A stretch of DNA of 46,163 bases from Pseudooceanicola marinus (GCF_020177265.1 NZ_JAIVMC010000015.1:1-46163), one strand, 5' to 3'; positions 33,449-43,198 are shown, numbered from the stretch's first letter. Numbers and translations: made by a program. The notes: generated from the letters alone by a model not told the origin.

Positions 33449-35722
33449 ATGGCCGATACGGGAACCGACGTGCAATTACCTGACGAGATCCGATCACTGG
33501 CCGCGCGCATAGATGCGTCCGACGTGCCTCGAGTCATCGTGTCCGCGCTTCCCGGCTGCGGGAAGACGTTGCTGGCGAAGGAGCTCGCTCGGCTGTGGGG
33601 GGGCGAGGTATCGAACGCCTTGCCGGACCCCATGTGCGGGGCTGTCATCGTGGACAGCAGCGGCCCTCTGCCGGCGCGACTGCCCGAGTCCTCCGCCCGA
33701 CTGATGATCGCGGCCCGGCCGAGCGACCTCGGCGGCCTTGCCTCGGATGCGTTGCGCAGGGACACACTATTGATCACCTCGGCAGACCTGTTCCTGCCGA
33801 CGGAGGTTTCGGTTTACGGATGGCCAATGGTGGCGGATGCCTTCGCCCGTGGACGGCCCCGGGCCTCCGTGCTGGGATGGATCCAGGAGGCGCTGACGGC
33901 CTCGCTGTCGTCCGCAGCACTGGACCTGCTGATCTCGGCCTGCCGTGCCGGCCCGCTTGCCGAGGCGAAGATACCAGCCGGGTACGGCGCGGCGATGACA
34001 GAACTTGCGCCATTGCTGGACAGGCTGTCCGACGCCGGCGATCCGCTTGCAGCTCTTCTGCGGGAGGCGCTGGCCGAGCTGCCTGCGAGCCCGGCCAGCC
34101 TCGACCTGATGGAGCGCGCGGGCGATCCGGCTCATGCCATCCGCGAGGCGGCGATGGTCGGACACCGGCGGCGCGCCCTGGCCATGCTCGAACGGTACGG
34201 CGGGATGCATCTGCCCCACCTTGCCGGAGCGGATCTTGCAGGTGACATCCACGACGCCATCGGCGAAGGGCCCGAGCCACTGGTCGCATCGCTCGGCTTC
34301 ATGGTGGCCGTCAAGAAAGGGGATACGGCCCGCGCGCAGCATCTCCTGTCGAAATGGGGCGGCCCGAGGCTGGTCGACTTTTCCCGTCCGGTCCCCTTCT
34401 CCGACGACGTTCCGGTCGAGCTGCTGGTGGCGCGCGGGCTGCTGGCGGTCTACGGCAATGTCCCCGACAGGGCGGCGCGTCTGGGCGAGCTCTACGACCT
34501 GCTCGCCCGCCTCCCGACGGAGGCCAACCTGATGCGGGGGGCGATCCACAACGTTGCGCTTTCCTTCTATATCGACGCCGGATCCTTCGCCGAGGCGGAG
34601 GTCTCGGGCGAGCGGGCGCTGGCGAACTATGCCGACGCTCCATATCTGTGCTTCTACGTCCACCTTCACCGGGCGATCATGCGGGTGATCGAAGGGCACG
34701 CGGACAAGGCGCGCCCGGAGCTTGCCGCAGCCGAAGATTGCCTTGCCCAGACGCCCTTCGAGACCCCGCAGGACGACCGCTTTCTCAGCCTGCTTCGTGC
34801 CGTCGTCGCCTATGAACACGGCGATCCGCATCCCATGGCTGATTTCGCGCAGCGCGAGTTCGCCAACTTCTCGCATGGCGAGATCTGGCCCAACATCGCC
34901 GATCAGGCCATGGCGCATGGGGCGGACGCCCTGCTGGAGCTTTCGGGCCTGTCCGCCGCGCTCGATTACCTCGAAAGCTGGCGGCAGAAGGGCTGGCGGA
35001 CGCGGCGCTTCCGCGTGCTGATCGAACAGCGCCGCGTGGCCGTCCTGCAGACCGCGCAAAGGTGGCGCGAGGCGCGCATGCTGCTGGACGAGATGGCAGG
35101 CCGGATCGGCCGGATCTGGATCGACAGTTCGGGGGAGAACCTTCGCTACCTCGCCGCGCCCGAGGATATCACCAAGGCCCTGCTCTGGCTGAGGCAGCAA
35201 TGCTACGAGACGCCCCGCGCGCCGGCGATCCCGGAACGGCTGGCCGCCCTGTCCGAAAACCGCGCGCTGTCCTGGCGGAACCGGCAGTGCGTGCAGATCT
35301 GGCAGGCCTGGGTCGCCCGTCGGCGCTCGGAACTTCCGCTTGCGCGCCGTCTCCTGGCCGAGGTGATTGCAAGCTGCACCGCCCGGCAGGTCCACGCGCC
35401 GCTGATCGAGGAACGCATCTTCGTGCTGCCGCTGCTTGACGATGCCCGGATGAAGGCGGGCCCCATGAAGGACATCGAACTGCCGCGCGGGCTGCGCCGG
35501 CGCCCGGCCAGACGCACGCCCGAGGGGGATCTGTCTGCGCAGGAACGCCGGGCCCTCCTGCTTCTGGCCGAGGGCTGCGCCAACAAGGACATCGCGCGCG
35601 AGATGGGCGTCAGCCTGCCGACGGTGAAATTCCACCTCAAGAATCTCTATCGCAAACTCGGGGCCGCGAACCGGCGCGAGGCAGTGAGCCGCGCGGTGGC
35701 AGCGAAGCTGATCAGCCCCTGA
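33449..35722 (+). CDS. LuxR-family transcriptional regulator with N-terminal ATPase (LAL/MalT-like)
   Basis: 757 residues. A P-loop is at 33-40 (ALPGCGKT) in SALPGCGKTLLAKELARL, followed by an NTPase region. The middle is a long alpha-helical, TPR-like section with leucine/alanine repeats. The C-terminal LuxR helix-turn-helix is at about 690-750: LSAQERRALLLLAEGCANKDIAREMGVSLPTVKFHLKNLYRKLGAANRREAV. The ATG follows GCGAGGGG. It is followed by the dipeptide-type importer operon with a 97-base gap in the same direction, so it is probably its activator, with the helical section sensing the inducer as in MalT. It is shorter than MalT (about 900 residues) because the NTPase part is compact. Confidence 0.9.
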   Translation: MADTGTDVQLPDEIRSLAARIDASDVPRVIVSALPGCGKTLLAKELARLWGGEVSNALPDPMCGAVIVDSSGPLPARLPESSARLMIAARPSDLGGLASDALRRDTLLITSADLFLPTEVSVYGWPMVADAFARGRPRASVLGWIQEALTASLSSAALDLLISACRAGPLAEAKIPAGYGAAMTELAPLLDRLSDAGDPLAALLREALAELPASPASLDLMERAGDPAHAIREAAMVGHRRRALAMLERYGGMHLPHLAGADLAGDIHDAIGEGPEPLVASLGFMVAVKKGDTARAQHLLSKWGGPRLVDFSRPVPFSDDVPVELLVARGLLAVYGNVPDRAARLGELYDLLARLPTEANLMRGAIHNVALSFYIDAGSFAEAEVSGERALANYADAPYLCFYVHLHRAIMRVIEGHADKARPELAAAEDCLAQTPFETPQDDRFLSLLRAVVAYEHGDPHPMADFAQREFANFSHGEIWPNIADQAMAHGADALLELSGLSAALDYLESWRQKGWRTRRFRVLIEQRRVAVLQTAQRWREARMLLDEMAGRIGRIWIDSSGENLRYLAAPEDITKALLWLRQQCYETPRAPAIPERLAALSENRALSWRNRQCVQIWQAWVARRRSELPLARRLLAEVIASCTARQVHAPLIEERIFVLPLLDDARMKAGPMKDIELPRGLRRRPARRTPEGDLSAQERRALLLLAEGCANKDIAREMGVSLPTVKFHLKNLYRKLGAANRREAVSRAVAAKLISP

Positions 35723-35819
35723 ACCTATCCCTATTCGCGTGAAACCTATACCTGCCTAGCCTTCTAATCGCAGCGGCCAGATGGAACCCTGCTCCTGAAC
35801 TTCTTCCACGGAGATCGGA

Positions 35820-36848
35820 ATGGGACCAGGCTTCGCGCAATTTCTGCTGAAACGTATCGTCGGCTTCGCCGGCGTCCTGCTGGTCCTGGCGCTGATGATA
35901 TTCGTCCTGGCCCGGGTCGTCCCCGGTGACCCGGCCCGCATCGCGCTCGGCCCGACCGCCTCGGCAGAGCAGGTCGACCAGCTGCGCAGTGAGATGGGCC
36001 TGGACGACCCGCTGCCGCAGCAGTTCGTCCACTTCGTCGCAAACGCGGTTCAGGGCGACTTCGGAATCTCGTTGATTTCGGGGCGGCCGGTCGCACAGGA
36101 GATCGCGGCGATCCTGCCCGCAACGCTGGAACTGGTTCTGGCGACGCTGGTCATCATGCTGTTGGTCGGGCTGCCGCTGGGGGTGCTGGCCGCGCGCTAT
36201 CGCAACACCTGGGCGGATACGCTGCTGCGCATCGTGTCGCTTCTGGGCGTGACAATGCCGAGCTTTCTCTTCGCGATCCTGCTACAGCTGTTCGCCGCCT
36301 ATTTCCTAGTGAGCTGGCCCATCCTCGGGCGGCTGGACAATGCGCTGTCGGGCTTTGACGGACCGACCGGGCTCCATACGCTTGACGGGCTGCTCACCGG
36401 GCGGATCGACGTGACCCTTTCGGCGCTGCAGCACCTTGCCTTTCCGGCGATTGCGCTGGCGATGTCGGGCATCGGGCAGATCATGCGCATCACCCGGTCG
36501 GCGATGATCGAGCATCAGCGCCGTGACCACGTGCAGACGCTGCGGTCGTTCGGGGTGCCCGGCCGCGTGGTGACCTTCCGCTACCTGTTCAAGCTCAGCG
36601 CCATCGCGCCGCTGACGATCATGGGGCTCGAATTCGCGTCGCTGATCGGCAACGCCTTCGTGGTCGAGCTCATCTTTTCCTGGGGCGGCTTCGCCTCGGC
36701 CGGCCTTGAGGCAATCCTGCAGAAGGACCTGAACGCGGTCATGGCCGTGGTCCTCGTCTCGGGCTGCTTCTTCGTCGTCGCCAACCTGCTGATTGACGTG
36801 CTGATCGGCCTGATCGACCCCCGCCTGCGCATGAAGGAGTCCCGCTGA
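35820..36848 (+). CDS. Dipeptide-type ABC transporter permease (DppB-like)
   Basis: 342 residues. It begins with the DppB signature KRIVGFAGVLLVLALMIFVLARVVPGDPARIALG and the E.GLDDPLPQQF segment. Membrane segments follow around LVLATLVIMLLVGLPLGVLAARY, IVSLLGVTMPSFLFAILLQLFAAYFLVSW and the C-terminal VLVSGCFFVVANLLIDVLIGLIDPR. The EAA-type loop is RDHVQTLRSFGVPGRVVTFRYLF. The stop overlaps the next start by one base (TGATG). It is one half of the channel for the binding protein at 43199. Confidence 0.92.
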   Translation: MGPGFAQFLLKRIVGFAGVLLVLALMIFVLARVVPGDPARIALGPTASAEQVDQLRSEMGLDDPLPQQFVHFVANAVQGDFGISLISGRPVAQEIAAILPATLELVLATLVIMLLVGLPLGVLAARYRNTWADTLLRIVSLLGVTMPSFLFAILLQLFAAYFLVSWPILGRLDNALSGFDGPTGLHTLDGLLTGRIDVTLSALQHLAFPAIALAMSGIGQIMRITRSAMIEHQRRDHVQTLRSFGVPGRVVTFRYLFKLSAIAPLTIMGLEFASLIGNAFVVELIFSWGGFASAGLEAILQKDLNAVMAVVLVSGCFFVVANLLIDVLIGLIDPRLRMKESR

Positions 36849-37720
36849 TGGCCCTGATCGAGGAACAGACCGAAATCCTCAGCGCGCGCCGCATGGCCTG
36901 GCTGAGGTTCCGCGCCAACCCCGTGGCCGTGATCGGTGCCCTGATGGTGATCTCGGTGATCGTCATGGCGATCTTCGCGCCTGTCATCGCGCGCTTTCCG
37001 GACCACGTCGGCGCCGTGATCGACTTCCGCAACAAGCACCACGCTCCCGATGCGACCTACTGGTTCGGGGCCGACAAGGTCGGCCGTGACATCTTCACCC
37101 GCGTGATCTTCGGCTTCCGCGTCTCGCTTCTGCTCGTCGTCGGCGTGCTGATCGTGGCGGTGCCCGTCGGCGGGGCACTGGGCCTGGTCGCGGGCTATTT
37201 CTCTGGCCGGATCGAGGCGCTCATCACCGGGTTCACCAATGTGATGCTGGCGATCCCACCGCTGGTCATGGCATTGGCCGTGGGCAATGTGCTGAACCCG
37301 AACCTCGTCACTGCGATGTTCGCCATCACCCTGCTGTGGTGGACGTGGCACGCACGGCTTGTCTACCGCGTCTCGAAATCCGTCGCCGCCGAGGATTACA
37401 TAGAGGCAGCGCGGCTGGCAGGCGCAAGCCACTGGCACATCCTGACCCGTGAGATCCTGCCCAACTGCATCTCGGTCATCTCGGTCAAGACCACGCTCGA
37501 CGCGGCCTTCATCATCCTCTTCGGCGCGACGCTGTCCTTCCTCGGCCTCGGCGTGCGCCCGCCCACGCCGGACCTTGGCACCATGGTCGCCGACGGGCGG
37601 CAGTTCCTGCCCGAGATGTGGTGGGGGGTGCTCTTCCCCGGTCTGGCGATCTTCTACGCCACACTTGGCTTCAATCTGCTGGGCGACGGCCTGCGCGACA
37701 TGTTCGACGTGGAGGTCTGA
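36848..37720 (+). CDS. Dipeptide-type ABC transporter permease (DppC-like)
   Basis: 290 residues. The N-terminal tail leads into a DppC-type helix (VAVIGALMVISVIVMAIFAPVIA), then the motif ATYWFGADKVGRDIFTRVIFGFRVSLLLVV, and the EAA loop EDYIEAARLAGASHWHILTREILPNCISVI. The C-terminus reads TLGFNLLGDGLRDMFDVEV, characteristic of the family (GDGLRD..D). It is coupled to the DppB-like gene by overlap and followed 4 bases later by the ATPase. Confidence 0.93.
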   Translation: MALIEEQTEILSARRMAWLRFRANPVAVIGALMVISVIVMAIFAPVIARFPDHVGAVIDFRNKHHAPDATYWFGADKVGRDIFTRVIFGFRVSLLLVVGVLIVAVPVGGALGLVAGYFSGRIEALITGFTNVMLAIPPLVMALAVGNVLNPNLVTAMFAITLLWWTWHARLVYRVSKSVAAEDYIEAARLAGASHWHILTREILPNCISVISVKTTLDAAFIILFGATLSFLGLGVRPPTPDLGTMVADGRQFLPEMWWGVLFPGLAIFYATLGFNLLGDGLRDMFDVEV

Positions 37721-37724
37721 TCCC

Positions 37725-39398
37725 ATGGCATTGCTCGACATCCGCAACCTGAACCTGTCGTTCACCTCTTACGGCCGCACGCAGCAGGCGCTGCGCGACG
37801 TATCCCTGACCATCGAGGAGGGCCAGCGCGTCGCCCTGATCGGCGAGACGGGATCGGGGAAGTCCGTGACCTCGAAGGCGGTGCTGAACACGCTGCCCGG
37901 CAATGCGCGCGTGGACAGCGGACAGATCCTCTGGCGGGGCGAAGACCTATTGAAGAAGACCACCGGCCAGCGCGAAGCCCTGAAGGGCATCGAGATGTCC
38001 GTGGTCATGCAGGATCCGCTGTCCTCCTTCAATCCGGTCTTCACCATCGGGCGGCACCTCGATGATGTGCTCTACTGGGCCGATTGCCGCGCCGGACGGC
38101 CCACCGGCCGCAAGGACCGGGCGGGCCGCATCGCAGAAATCCTGCGCAAGGTGCAGCTGGCCGACCCCGCCCGCGTCGTGGCCGCGTATCCGGCAGAGCT
38201 GTCGGGCGGTATGCGCCAACGCGTGCTGATCGCGCTGGCCCTGATGAACCGCCCGGCGCTGCTGATCTCGGACGAGCCGGGCACCGCGCTCGACGTGACG
38301 ACCCAGGACGAGATCCTGCGCCTGATCAACAAGCTGGTCATCGACGAGGGGCTGACGCACCTGATGATCACCCACAACTTGGGCGTGGTGCGGGCGACGG
38401 CCGACGATGTCTACGTCATGAACAAGGGCGAGATCGTGGAAAGCGGTCCCCTGCGGCGCCTTTTTGAGGCACCGAAGACCGCCTATGCCCGCGACCTGGT
38501 GGATGCGATCCCGCCGCTTTACGGCCCCGGGGTCAAGGATCAGAAGGTCTCGGACGGCGCCCCGCTGGTCGAGCTGAAGGCGGTCACCAAGACCTTCCGC
38601 CGCAAGCGGCTGCTGCGTCCGGACGAGGCGACGCAGGCGGTGCGCGGTGTCGACCTGAACATCGCCCGCGGCGAAATCTTCGGCCTGGCCGGCGAAAGCG
38701 GGTCGGGCAAGACCACGCTGGCGCGGATGGTCATGGGGATCATGCAGCCCAGCGAGGGACGCGTCTTCATCGACGGGCGCCCGCTGTCGGACACCGGCGG
38801 TCGGGCCGATCGCCGCCTGGCGCAGATCGTCTACCAGAACCCGGGCACCTCGCTGAACCCCAAGCGCACCGTGGGTCAGACGCTGGACGTGCCGCTGCGC
38901 TTTGCCGGCCTGGATCCGAAGGACAGGCAGCGGCGGACGGACGAACTGCTGGAACGGGTCGACCTGCCCCGCAGTTTCGTCGCGCGCTTTCCGCACGAGC
39001 TTTCGGGCGGGCAGAAGCAGCGCGTGGCCATTGCCCGTGCCCTGGCCGCCGACCCGCGCCTGATCGTCCTGGACGAGCCGACCTCGGCGCTGGACGTCAG
39101 CGTGCAGAAGCGTGTCATCGCGCTGCTCGAAGAGCTGCGGTACGAGCTGGGCCTGACCTACCTCTTCATCAGCCACGACCTCTCGCTGATGCGCAACTTC
39201 TGCAGCCGCATCTCGGTCATGTTCAAGGGCGAGATGGTCGAACAGGGCAGGCCGTCCGAGGTCTTCGCCAACCCCGCGCATCCCTACACCCGGGCGCTTA
39301 TCGCCGCGATCCCGGTCGTCACCGACGCCGAGGAAGCGATGAAGCCCAAGGTCACACCAGAAGAAAAACAAAGGTTCCTCGTGTCCTCGGCGGCATGA
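37725..39398 (+). CDS. Dipeptide-type ABC transporter ATPase, fused DppD-DppF double domain
   Basis: 557 residues with two complete nucleotide-binding domains. Domain 1 has Walker A GETGSGKS (40-47), signature LSGGMRQRVLIALAL and Walker B LLISDEPGTALDVTTQDE. Domain 2 has Walker A GESGSGKT, Q-loop VYQNPGTSLNPKRTVGQ, signature LSGGQKQRVAIARAL and Walker B LIVLDEPTSALDVSVQ. Each ends with an oligopeptide-type extension (the second: NPAHPYTRALIAAIPV). The ATG at 37725 starts the domain; an upstream frame overlaps the permease gene. One polypeptide thus supplies both ATPases of the importer, a common arrangement (GsiA-like). Confidence 0.94.
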   Translation: MALLDIRNLNLSFTSYGRTQQALRDVSLTIEEGQRVALIGETGSGKSVTSKAVLNTLPGNARVDSGQILWRGEDLLKKTTGQREALKGIEMSVVMQDPLSSFNPVFTIGRHLDDVLYWADCRAGRPTGRKDRAGRIAEILRKVQLADPARVVAAYPAELSGGMRQRVLIALALMNRPALLISDEPGTALDVTTQDEILRLINKLVIDEGLTHLMITHNLGVVRATADDVYVMNKGEIVESGPLRRLFEAPKTAYARDLVDAIPPLYGPGVKDQKVSDGAPLVELKAVTKTFRRKRLLRPDEATQAVRGVDLNIARGEIFGLAGESGSGKTTLARMVMGIMQPSEGRVFIDGRPLSDTGGRADRRLAQIVYQNPGTSLNPKRTVGQTLDVPLRFAGLDPKDRQRRTDELLERVDLPRSFVARFPHELSGGQKQRVAIARALAADPRLIVLDEPTSALDVSVQKRVIALLEELRYELGLTYLFISHDLSLMRNFCSRISVMFKGEMVEQGRPSEVFANPAHPYTRALIAAIPVVTDAEEAMKPKVTPEEKQRFLVSSAA

Positions 39399-39417
39399 GA
39401 ACGAGAAGGAGAAAGAC

Positions 39418-40977
39418 ATGGTCCTGAGACTCGGCATCGACGTCGGGGGCACGAACACCGACGCCGTCATCCTGCGTGACCGCGAGGTGCTGGCCGGCGT
39501 GAAACGCTCCACCACCGAGGACGTGATGTCCGGCATAAGCCAGGCGCTGGAAGCCGTCATCGCCGAGGCGGGCGTCGAACGCGATGCGATCGACGTGACG
39601 ATGCTCGGCACGACGCATTTCACCAACGCGGTGATCGAGCGGCGCGCGCTCGATCCGGTCGCGGCGATCCGCCTTGGACTGCCCGCCACCGCCTGCCTGC
39701 CGCCCATGGTCGACTGGCCCGAGGACCTGCGCGCCGAGGTCGGCGGTCACGCCTACATGGTCCGCGGCGGCTTCGAGTTCGACGGCCGCGAGATCGCGGC
39801 GCTCGACGAGGCCGAGATCCGCCGCATCGGCAGCGAGATCACCGAGAAGGGCATCCGCGCCGCGGCGATCTCTTCGGTCTTTTCGCCGATCAACCGCGAG
39901 ATGGAGGAACGCGCCCGCGACATCCTGCGCGAGGTCTGCCCGGACCTTCCCGTGGTCCTGTCCTCGGAGATCGGCCGTATCGGCCTTCTGGAACGTGAAA
40001 GCGCGGCGATCATGAACGCCTCGCTGCTGTCGCTGTCGGCGCAGACCGTCGATGCCTTCGACCGCGCGCTGGCAGAGGCCGGGCTGAACTGCCCCTTCTT
40101 CGTCACCCAGAACGACGGCACCCTGATGGGCGCCGATACCGTGCGGCGCTTCCCGGTGCTGACCTTCGCCTCGGGCCCCACCAACTCCATGCGCGGCGCG
40201 GCCTTCCTGACCGGGGTCAAGGACGCCATCGTCATCGACATCGGCGGCACCACCACCGACGTCGGCGCGCTTCAGCATGGCTTCCCCCGGCAGGCCTCGA
40301 CCGTGGTCGATGTGGGCGGCGTGCGCACCAACTTCCGTATGCCCGACGTGTTCTCTGTCGGCCTTGGTGGCGGATCGCTGGTCCAGGGGAGCCCTGAGGA
40401 CATTCAGGTCGGCCCGAAATCCGTAGGCTACCGCCTGACGAAGGAGGCGCGCGTCTTCGGGGGCGATACGCTCACCACAACCGACATCGCCGTGGCGTCC
40501 GGCATGGCCGAGGTGGGCAATGCCGAAGCCGTCGCCGACATCGACCCCGCGCTGATCGCGGCCGCGAAGGAAAAGATCGCGGCGATCCTCGAAGCCGCCG
40601 TTGAACGCAGCCGCGTGTCCCCCGACCCGATCCCGGTGATCGCCGTGGGTGGCGGTTCGATCCTGGCCCCCGACCGGATCGGCGATCTGGAGGTGCTGCG
40701 CCCCGAGAACTTTGCCGTGGCCAATGCCGTCGGTGCCGCCATCGCCCAGATCTCGGGCGAGGTGGACCGCATCTTCGCGCTGGAGGGCCGCACCCGCGAG
40801 GACTGTCTGGCCGAGGCGGAGCGAGAGGCCAGCGAAAGCGCGGTGGCCAGCGGTGCCACCCGGGAGACCCTGGCCGTGATCGAGCGCGAGGACGTGCCGC
40901 TGGCCTATCTGCCGGGCAATGCGACCCGCATCCACGTGAAGGTCGTCGGCGAGATGGGGGCGTTCCAGGATGGCTGA
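39418..40977 (+). CDS. Hydantoinase/oxoprolinase family protein (HyuA-like)
   Basis: 519 residues of the ASKHA-type ATP-dependent family. The N-terminal nucleotide motif is GIDVGGTNTDAV (6-17), the Hydant_A_N part continues with MLGTTHFTNAVIERRAL, and the Hydantoinase_A core has SSEIGRIGLLERESAAIMNA, TFASGPTNSMRGAAFL, VIDIGGTTTDVGAL and FSVGLGGGSLVQG. It is shorter than 5-oxoprolinase or acetone carboxylase alpha chains and lacks a fused HyuB half. No HyuB gene follows; two DUF917 genes take its place. It should cleave a cyclic amide with ATP. It overlaps the next start by 8 bases. Confidence 0.9.
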   Translation: MVLRLGIDVGGTNTDAVILRDREVLAGVKRSTTEDVMSGISQALEAVIAEAGVERDAIDVTMLGTTHFTNAVIERRALDPVAAIRLGLPATACLPPMVDWPEDLRAEVGGHAYMVRGGFEFDGREIAALDEAEIRRIGSEITEKGIRAAAISSVFSPINREMEERARDILREVCPDLPVVLSSEIGRIGLLERESAAIMNASLLSLSAQTVDAFDRALAEAGLNCPFFVTQNDGTLMGADTVRRFPVLTFASGPTNSMRGAAFLTGVKDAIVIDIGGTTTDVGALQHGFPRQASTVVDVGGVRTNFRMPDVFSVGLGGGSLVQGSPEDIQVGPKSVGYRLTKEARVFGGDTLTTTDIAVASGMAEVGNAEAVADIDPALIAAAKEKIAAILEAAVERSRVSPDPIPVIAVGGGSILAPDRIGDLEVLRPENFAVANAVGAAIAQISGEVDRIFALEGRTREDCLAEAEREASESAVASGATRETLAVIEREDVPLAYLPGNATRIHVKVVGEMGAFQDG

Positions 40978-42079
40978 TCTGAAGGAGGCGGCCTGGACCC
41001 TGACCGAGGCCGACATCGACGCGCTGGAGATTGGCGCGGGCATCCTCGGCACCGGGGGCGGTGGCAATCCCTACATCGGGAAGCTGCGCGCCCGCGAGGC
41101 GCTGCGCGCCGGGCATGTCATGCGCGTGCTGCCGATGGAGGCGCTAGGCGACGAGGATCGCGTCGTCTCGCTCGGCGGGATCGGGGCGCCCCTGATCTCC
41201 TTCGAGCGGATCAAGGAGGGTCGCGAGGGGCTGCGCTGCCTGCGGGCGCTCGAACAGCGGCTGGACTTCACGGCAGCGGCGGTCGCCTGCGAGGAAATCG
41301 GCGGACAGAACGCCATGGAGCCGCTGATCACCGCGGCAATGGCCGGCCTTCCGGTGGTGGACGGCGACGGGATGGGCCGCGCCTTTCCCGAAATGCAGAT
41401 GACGACCTATTCGATCTACGGGCACAGCTCCACGCCCTCGGTCATGTGCGACCCGCACGGCAACGTGGTCACCTTCGATCATGCGATTACCGAGAAATGG
41501 CACGAGACCATGGCGCGCGCTTGCGTCATCGCCCAGGGCGGCGCCTCGACACTGGCCTCGGCCCCCATGACCGGCGCCTTCTTCAAACGCTTCGCCATTC
41601 CCGGCAGCTACACCCAGGCCATCGGCCTTGGCCGTGCCGTGATGGAGGCGCGTCAGGCGCATGAGGATCCGATCGCGGCCATCTGCAAACGGGAAGGGGG
41701 CCGGCACGTCTTCTCGGGCAAGATCAAGGACATCCACCGCCATTTCCGCGGCGGCTTCAACGTGGGCGAGGCCGAGATCGAGGGGCTCGACGGCTATCGC
41801 GGCTCGCAGGCGCATATCACGATCCAGAACGAGTTCCTGGTCTTCCGCCGTGACGGCGAGGTCGAGGTGGTCGTGCCGGATCTCGTGGTGGTGCTCGACC
41901 TCGACAGCGGGTTGCCCATCACGACCGAGCTTCTGCGCTACGGCCAGCGCATCGCCGTGCTGGCGCTGCCCTGCCACGAACTGCTGCGCAGCGAGGACGC
42001 GCTGGCCGTGATCGGTCCGGCGGCCTTCGGTTTCCCCGAGATCGAGTACACCCCCCTGCCTGCGAAGGAGACCCCATGA
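40970..42079 (+). CDS. DUF917-family protein, first of a tandem pair
   Basis: 369 residues. The DUF917 opening is LEIGAGILGTGGGGNPYIGK; the conserved centre is AVACEEIGGQNAMEPLITAAMAGLPVVDGDGMGRAFPEMQM; the C-terminal beta-rich part includes FNVGEAEIEGLDGYRG and QNEFLVFRRDGEVEVVVPDL. As I recall, Pfam renamed the family after an S-methyl-thiohydantoin desulfurase; members usually sit beside HyuA-like genes, as here. It is probably an ATP-independent partner acting on a (thio)hydantoin-like ring or its product. It overlaps the HyuA-like gene by 8 bases and the second DUF917 gene by 4. Confidence 0.88.
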   Translation: MADLKEAAWTLTEADIDALEIGAGILGTGGGGNPYIGKLRAREALRAGHVMRVLPMEALGDEDRVVSLGGIGAPLISFERIKEGREGLRCLRALEQRLDFTAAAVACEEIGGQNAMEPLITAAMAGLPVVDGDGMGRAFPEMQMTTYSIYGHSSTPSVMCDPHGNVVTFDHAITEKWHETMARACVIAQGGASTLASAPMTGAFFKRFAIPGSYTQAIGLGRAVMEARQAHEDPIAAICKREGGRHVFSGKIKDIHRHFRGGFNVGEAEIEGLDGYRGSQAHITIQNEFLVFRRDGEVEVVVPDLVVVLDLDSGLPITTELLRYGQRIAVLALPCHELLRSEDALAVIGPAAFGFPEIEYTPLPAKETP

Positions 42080-43167
42080 GCTTCGACATCCATCCCGACG
42101 ACATGGAGGCCATCGCGCTTGGCGGCGCCTTCCTGGGGACCGGCGGCGGCGGCGATCCCTACATCGGCAAGGTCATGGCCCGCGCGGCCATGGACCGCGC
42201 GGGCCGGCCGGTGCGCGTGGCCGATCCAACCGAGGTGCCCGACGACGCGCTTTGCGTGCCGGTCTGCATGATGGGGGCGCCGACGGTCATGGTCGAGAAG
42301 CTGCCCAACGGTGACGAGGCCCTGGCCGCGCTTTCGGCGCTGGAGGAGTACCTCGGGCGCAAGGCCGACTATCTGGTCTGCATCGAGGCGGGCGGGCTGA
42401 ATTCGACCATCCCCTTTGCCGTGGCCTCGGCCACCGGGCTGCCGCTGATCGACGGCGACGGCATGGGGCGCGCCTTTCCCGAACTGCAGATGGTGTCGAT
42501 GACCATGCACGGCATCGCGGCAAGCCCCATGTGCATCGCCGACGACAAGGGCAACAGCTCGGTCCTCAAGACGGTCTCGAACCTCTGGACGGAGCGCCTT
42601 GCGCGCGCACAGACCATCGAGATGGGAGGGGCCGCGCTGGTCGCGCTTTACCCGATGACGGGCGCGCAGATGAAGCAGTCGCTGCTGCGGAACACGCTGA
42701 GCCTCGTGCGGGAGATCGGCGCCACGATCCGGTCGGAACGGGCCGCCAACCGTCACCCCGCGTCCGCGCTGGTCGCGCGCTGCGGCGGGTTCGACCTGGG
42801 TCCCGCGCGCGTCGTCGATATCGAACGCAAGACCACCGGCGGTTTCGCCCGCGGCAGCGCGACGCTGACGGGGCTGGAGGAGAACCAGGGCCGGACCTTC
42901 ACCCTGTCCTTCCAGAACGAGTTCCTCTGCCTGGAAGACGAAACCGGCCGCCCGCTGGCGCTGACGCCCGACCTGATCTGCGCGCTCGACGCGGACGGCG
43001 GCCTGCCGGTCACGACCGAGGCCATGCGCTTCGGTCTCGGGCTGCGGCTGCTGGCCCTTCCGGCGGATCCGCAGTGGCGCAGCGCCGCGGGGCTAGACCT
43101 CGCGGGGCCCGGCTACTTTGGCTACGACCACCCCTTCGCCCCGGTCGAAGACCTGCGGCGGCAATAA
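42076..43167 (+). CDS. DUF917-family protein, second of a tandem pair
   Basis: 363 residues, clearly paralogous to the preceding gene: it opens IALGGAFLGTGGGGDPYIGK and has CIEAGGLNSTIPFAVASATGLPLIDGDGMGRAFPELQM in the centre, with QNEFLCLEDETGRPLALTPDLICALDADGGLPVTTEAM near the end. The two proteins are moderately diverged, pointing to an old duplication and likely a heteromeric complex or split activities. The start overlaps the previous stop (ATGA). The binding-protein gene follows 31 bases later. Function as for the first copy; specificity unknown. Confidence 0.88.
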   Translation: MSFDIHPDDMEAIALGGAFLGTGGGGDPYIGKVMARAAMDRAGRPVRVADPTEVPDDALCVPVCMMGAPTVMVEKLPNGDEALAALSALEEYLGRKADYLVCIEAGGLNSTIPFAVASATGLPLIDGDGMGRAFPELQMVSMTMHGIAASPMCIADDKGNSSVLKTVSNLWTERLARAQTIEMGGAALVALYPMTGAQMKQSLLRNTLSLVREIGATIRSERAANRHPASALVARCGGFDLGPARVVDIERKTTGGFARGSATLTGLEENQGRTFTLSFQNEFLCLEDETGRPLALTPDLICALDADGGLPVTTEAMRFGLGLRLLALPADPQWRSAAGLDLAGPGYFGYDHPFAPVEDLRRQ

Positions 43168-43198
43168 GAAACAGACCCAACCAACACGGAGAAACGGC

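Noticed and set aside
24309..43167. Modules 3 and 4 as one creatinine/hydantoin pathway (deaminase, then HyuA)
   Set aside because: They have separate regulators, transporters and a non-coding gap with a repeat between them; HyuB and carbamoylsarcosine hydrolase are lacking.
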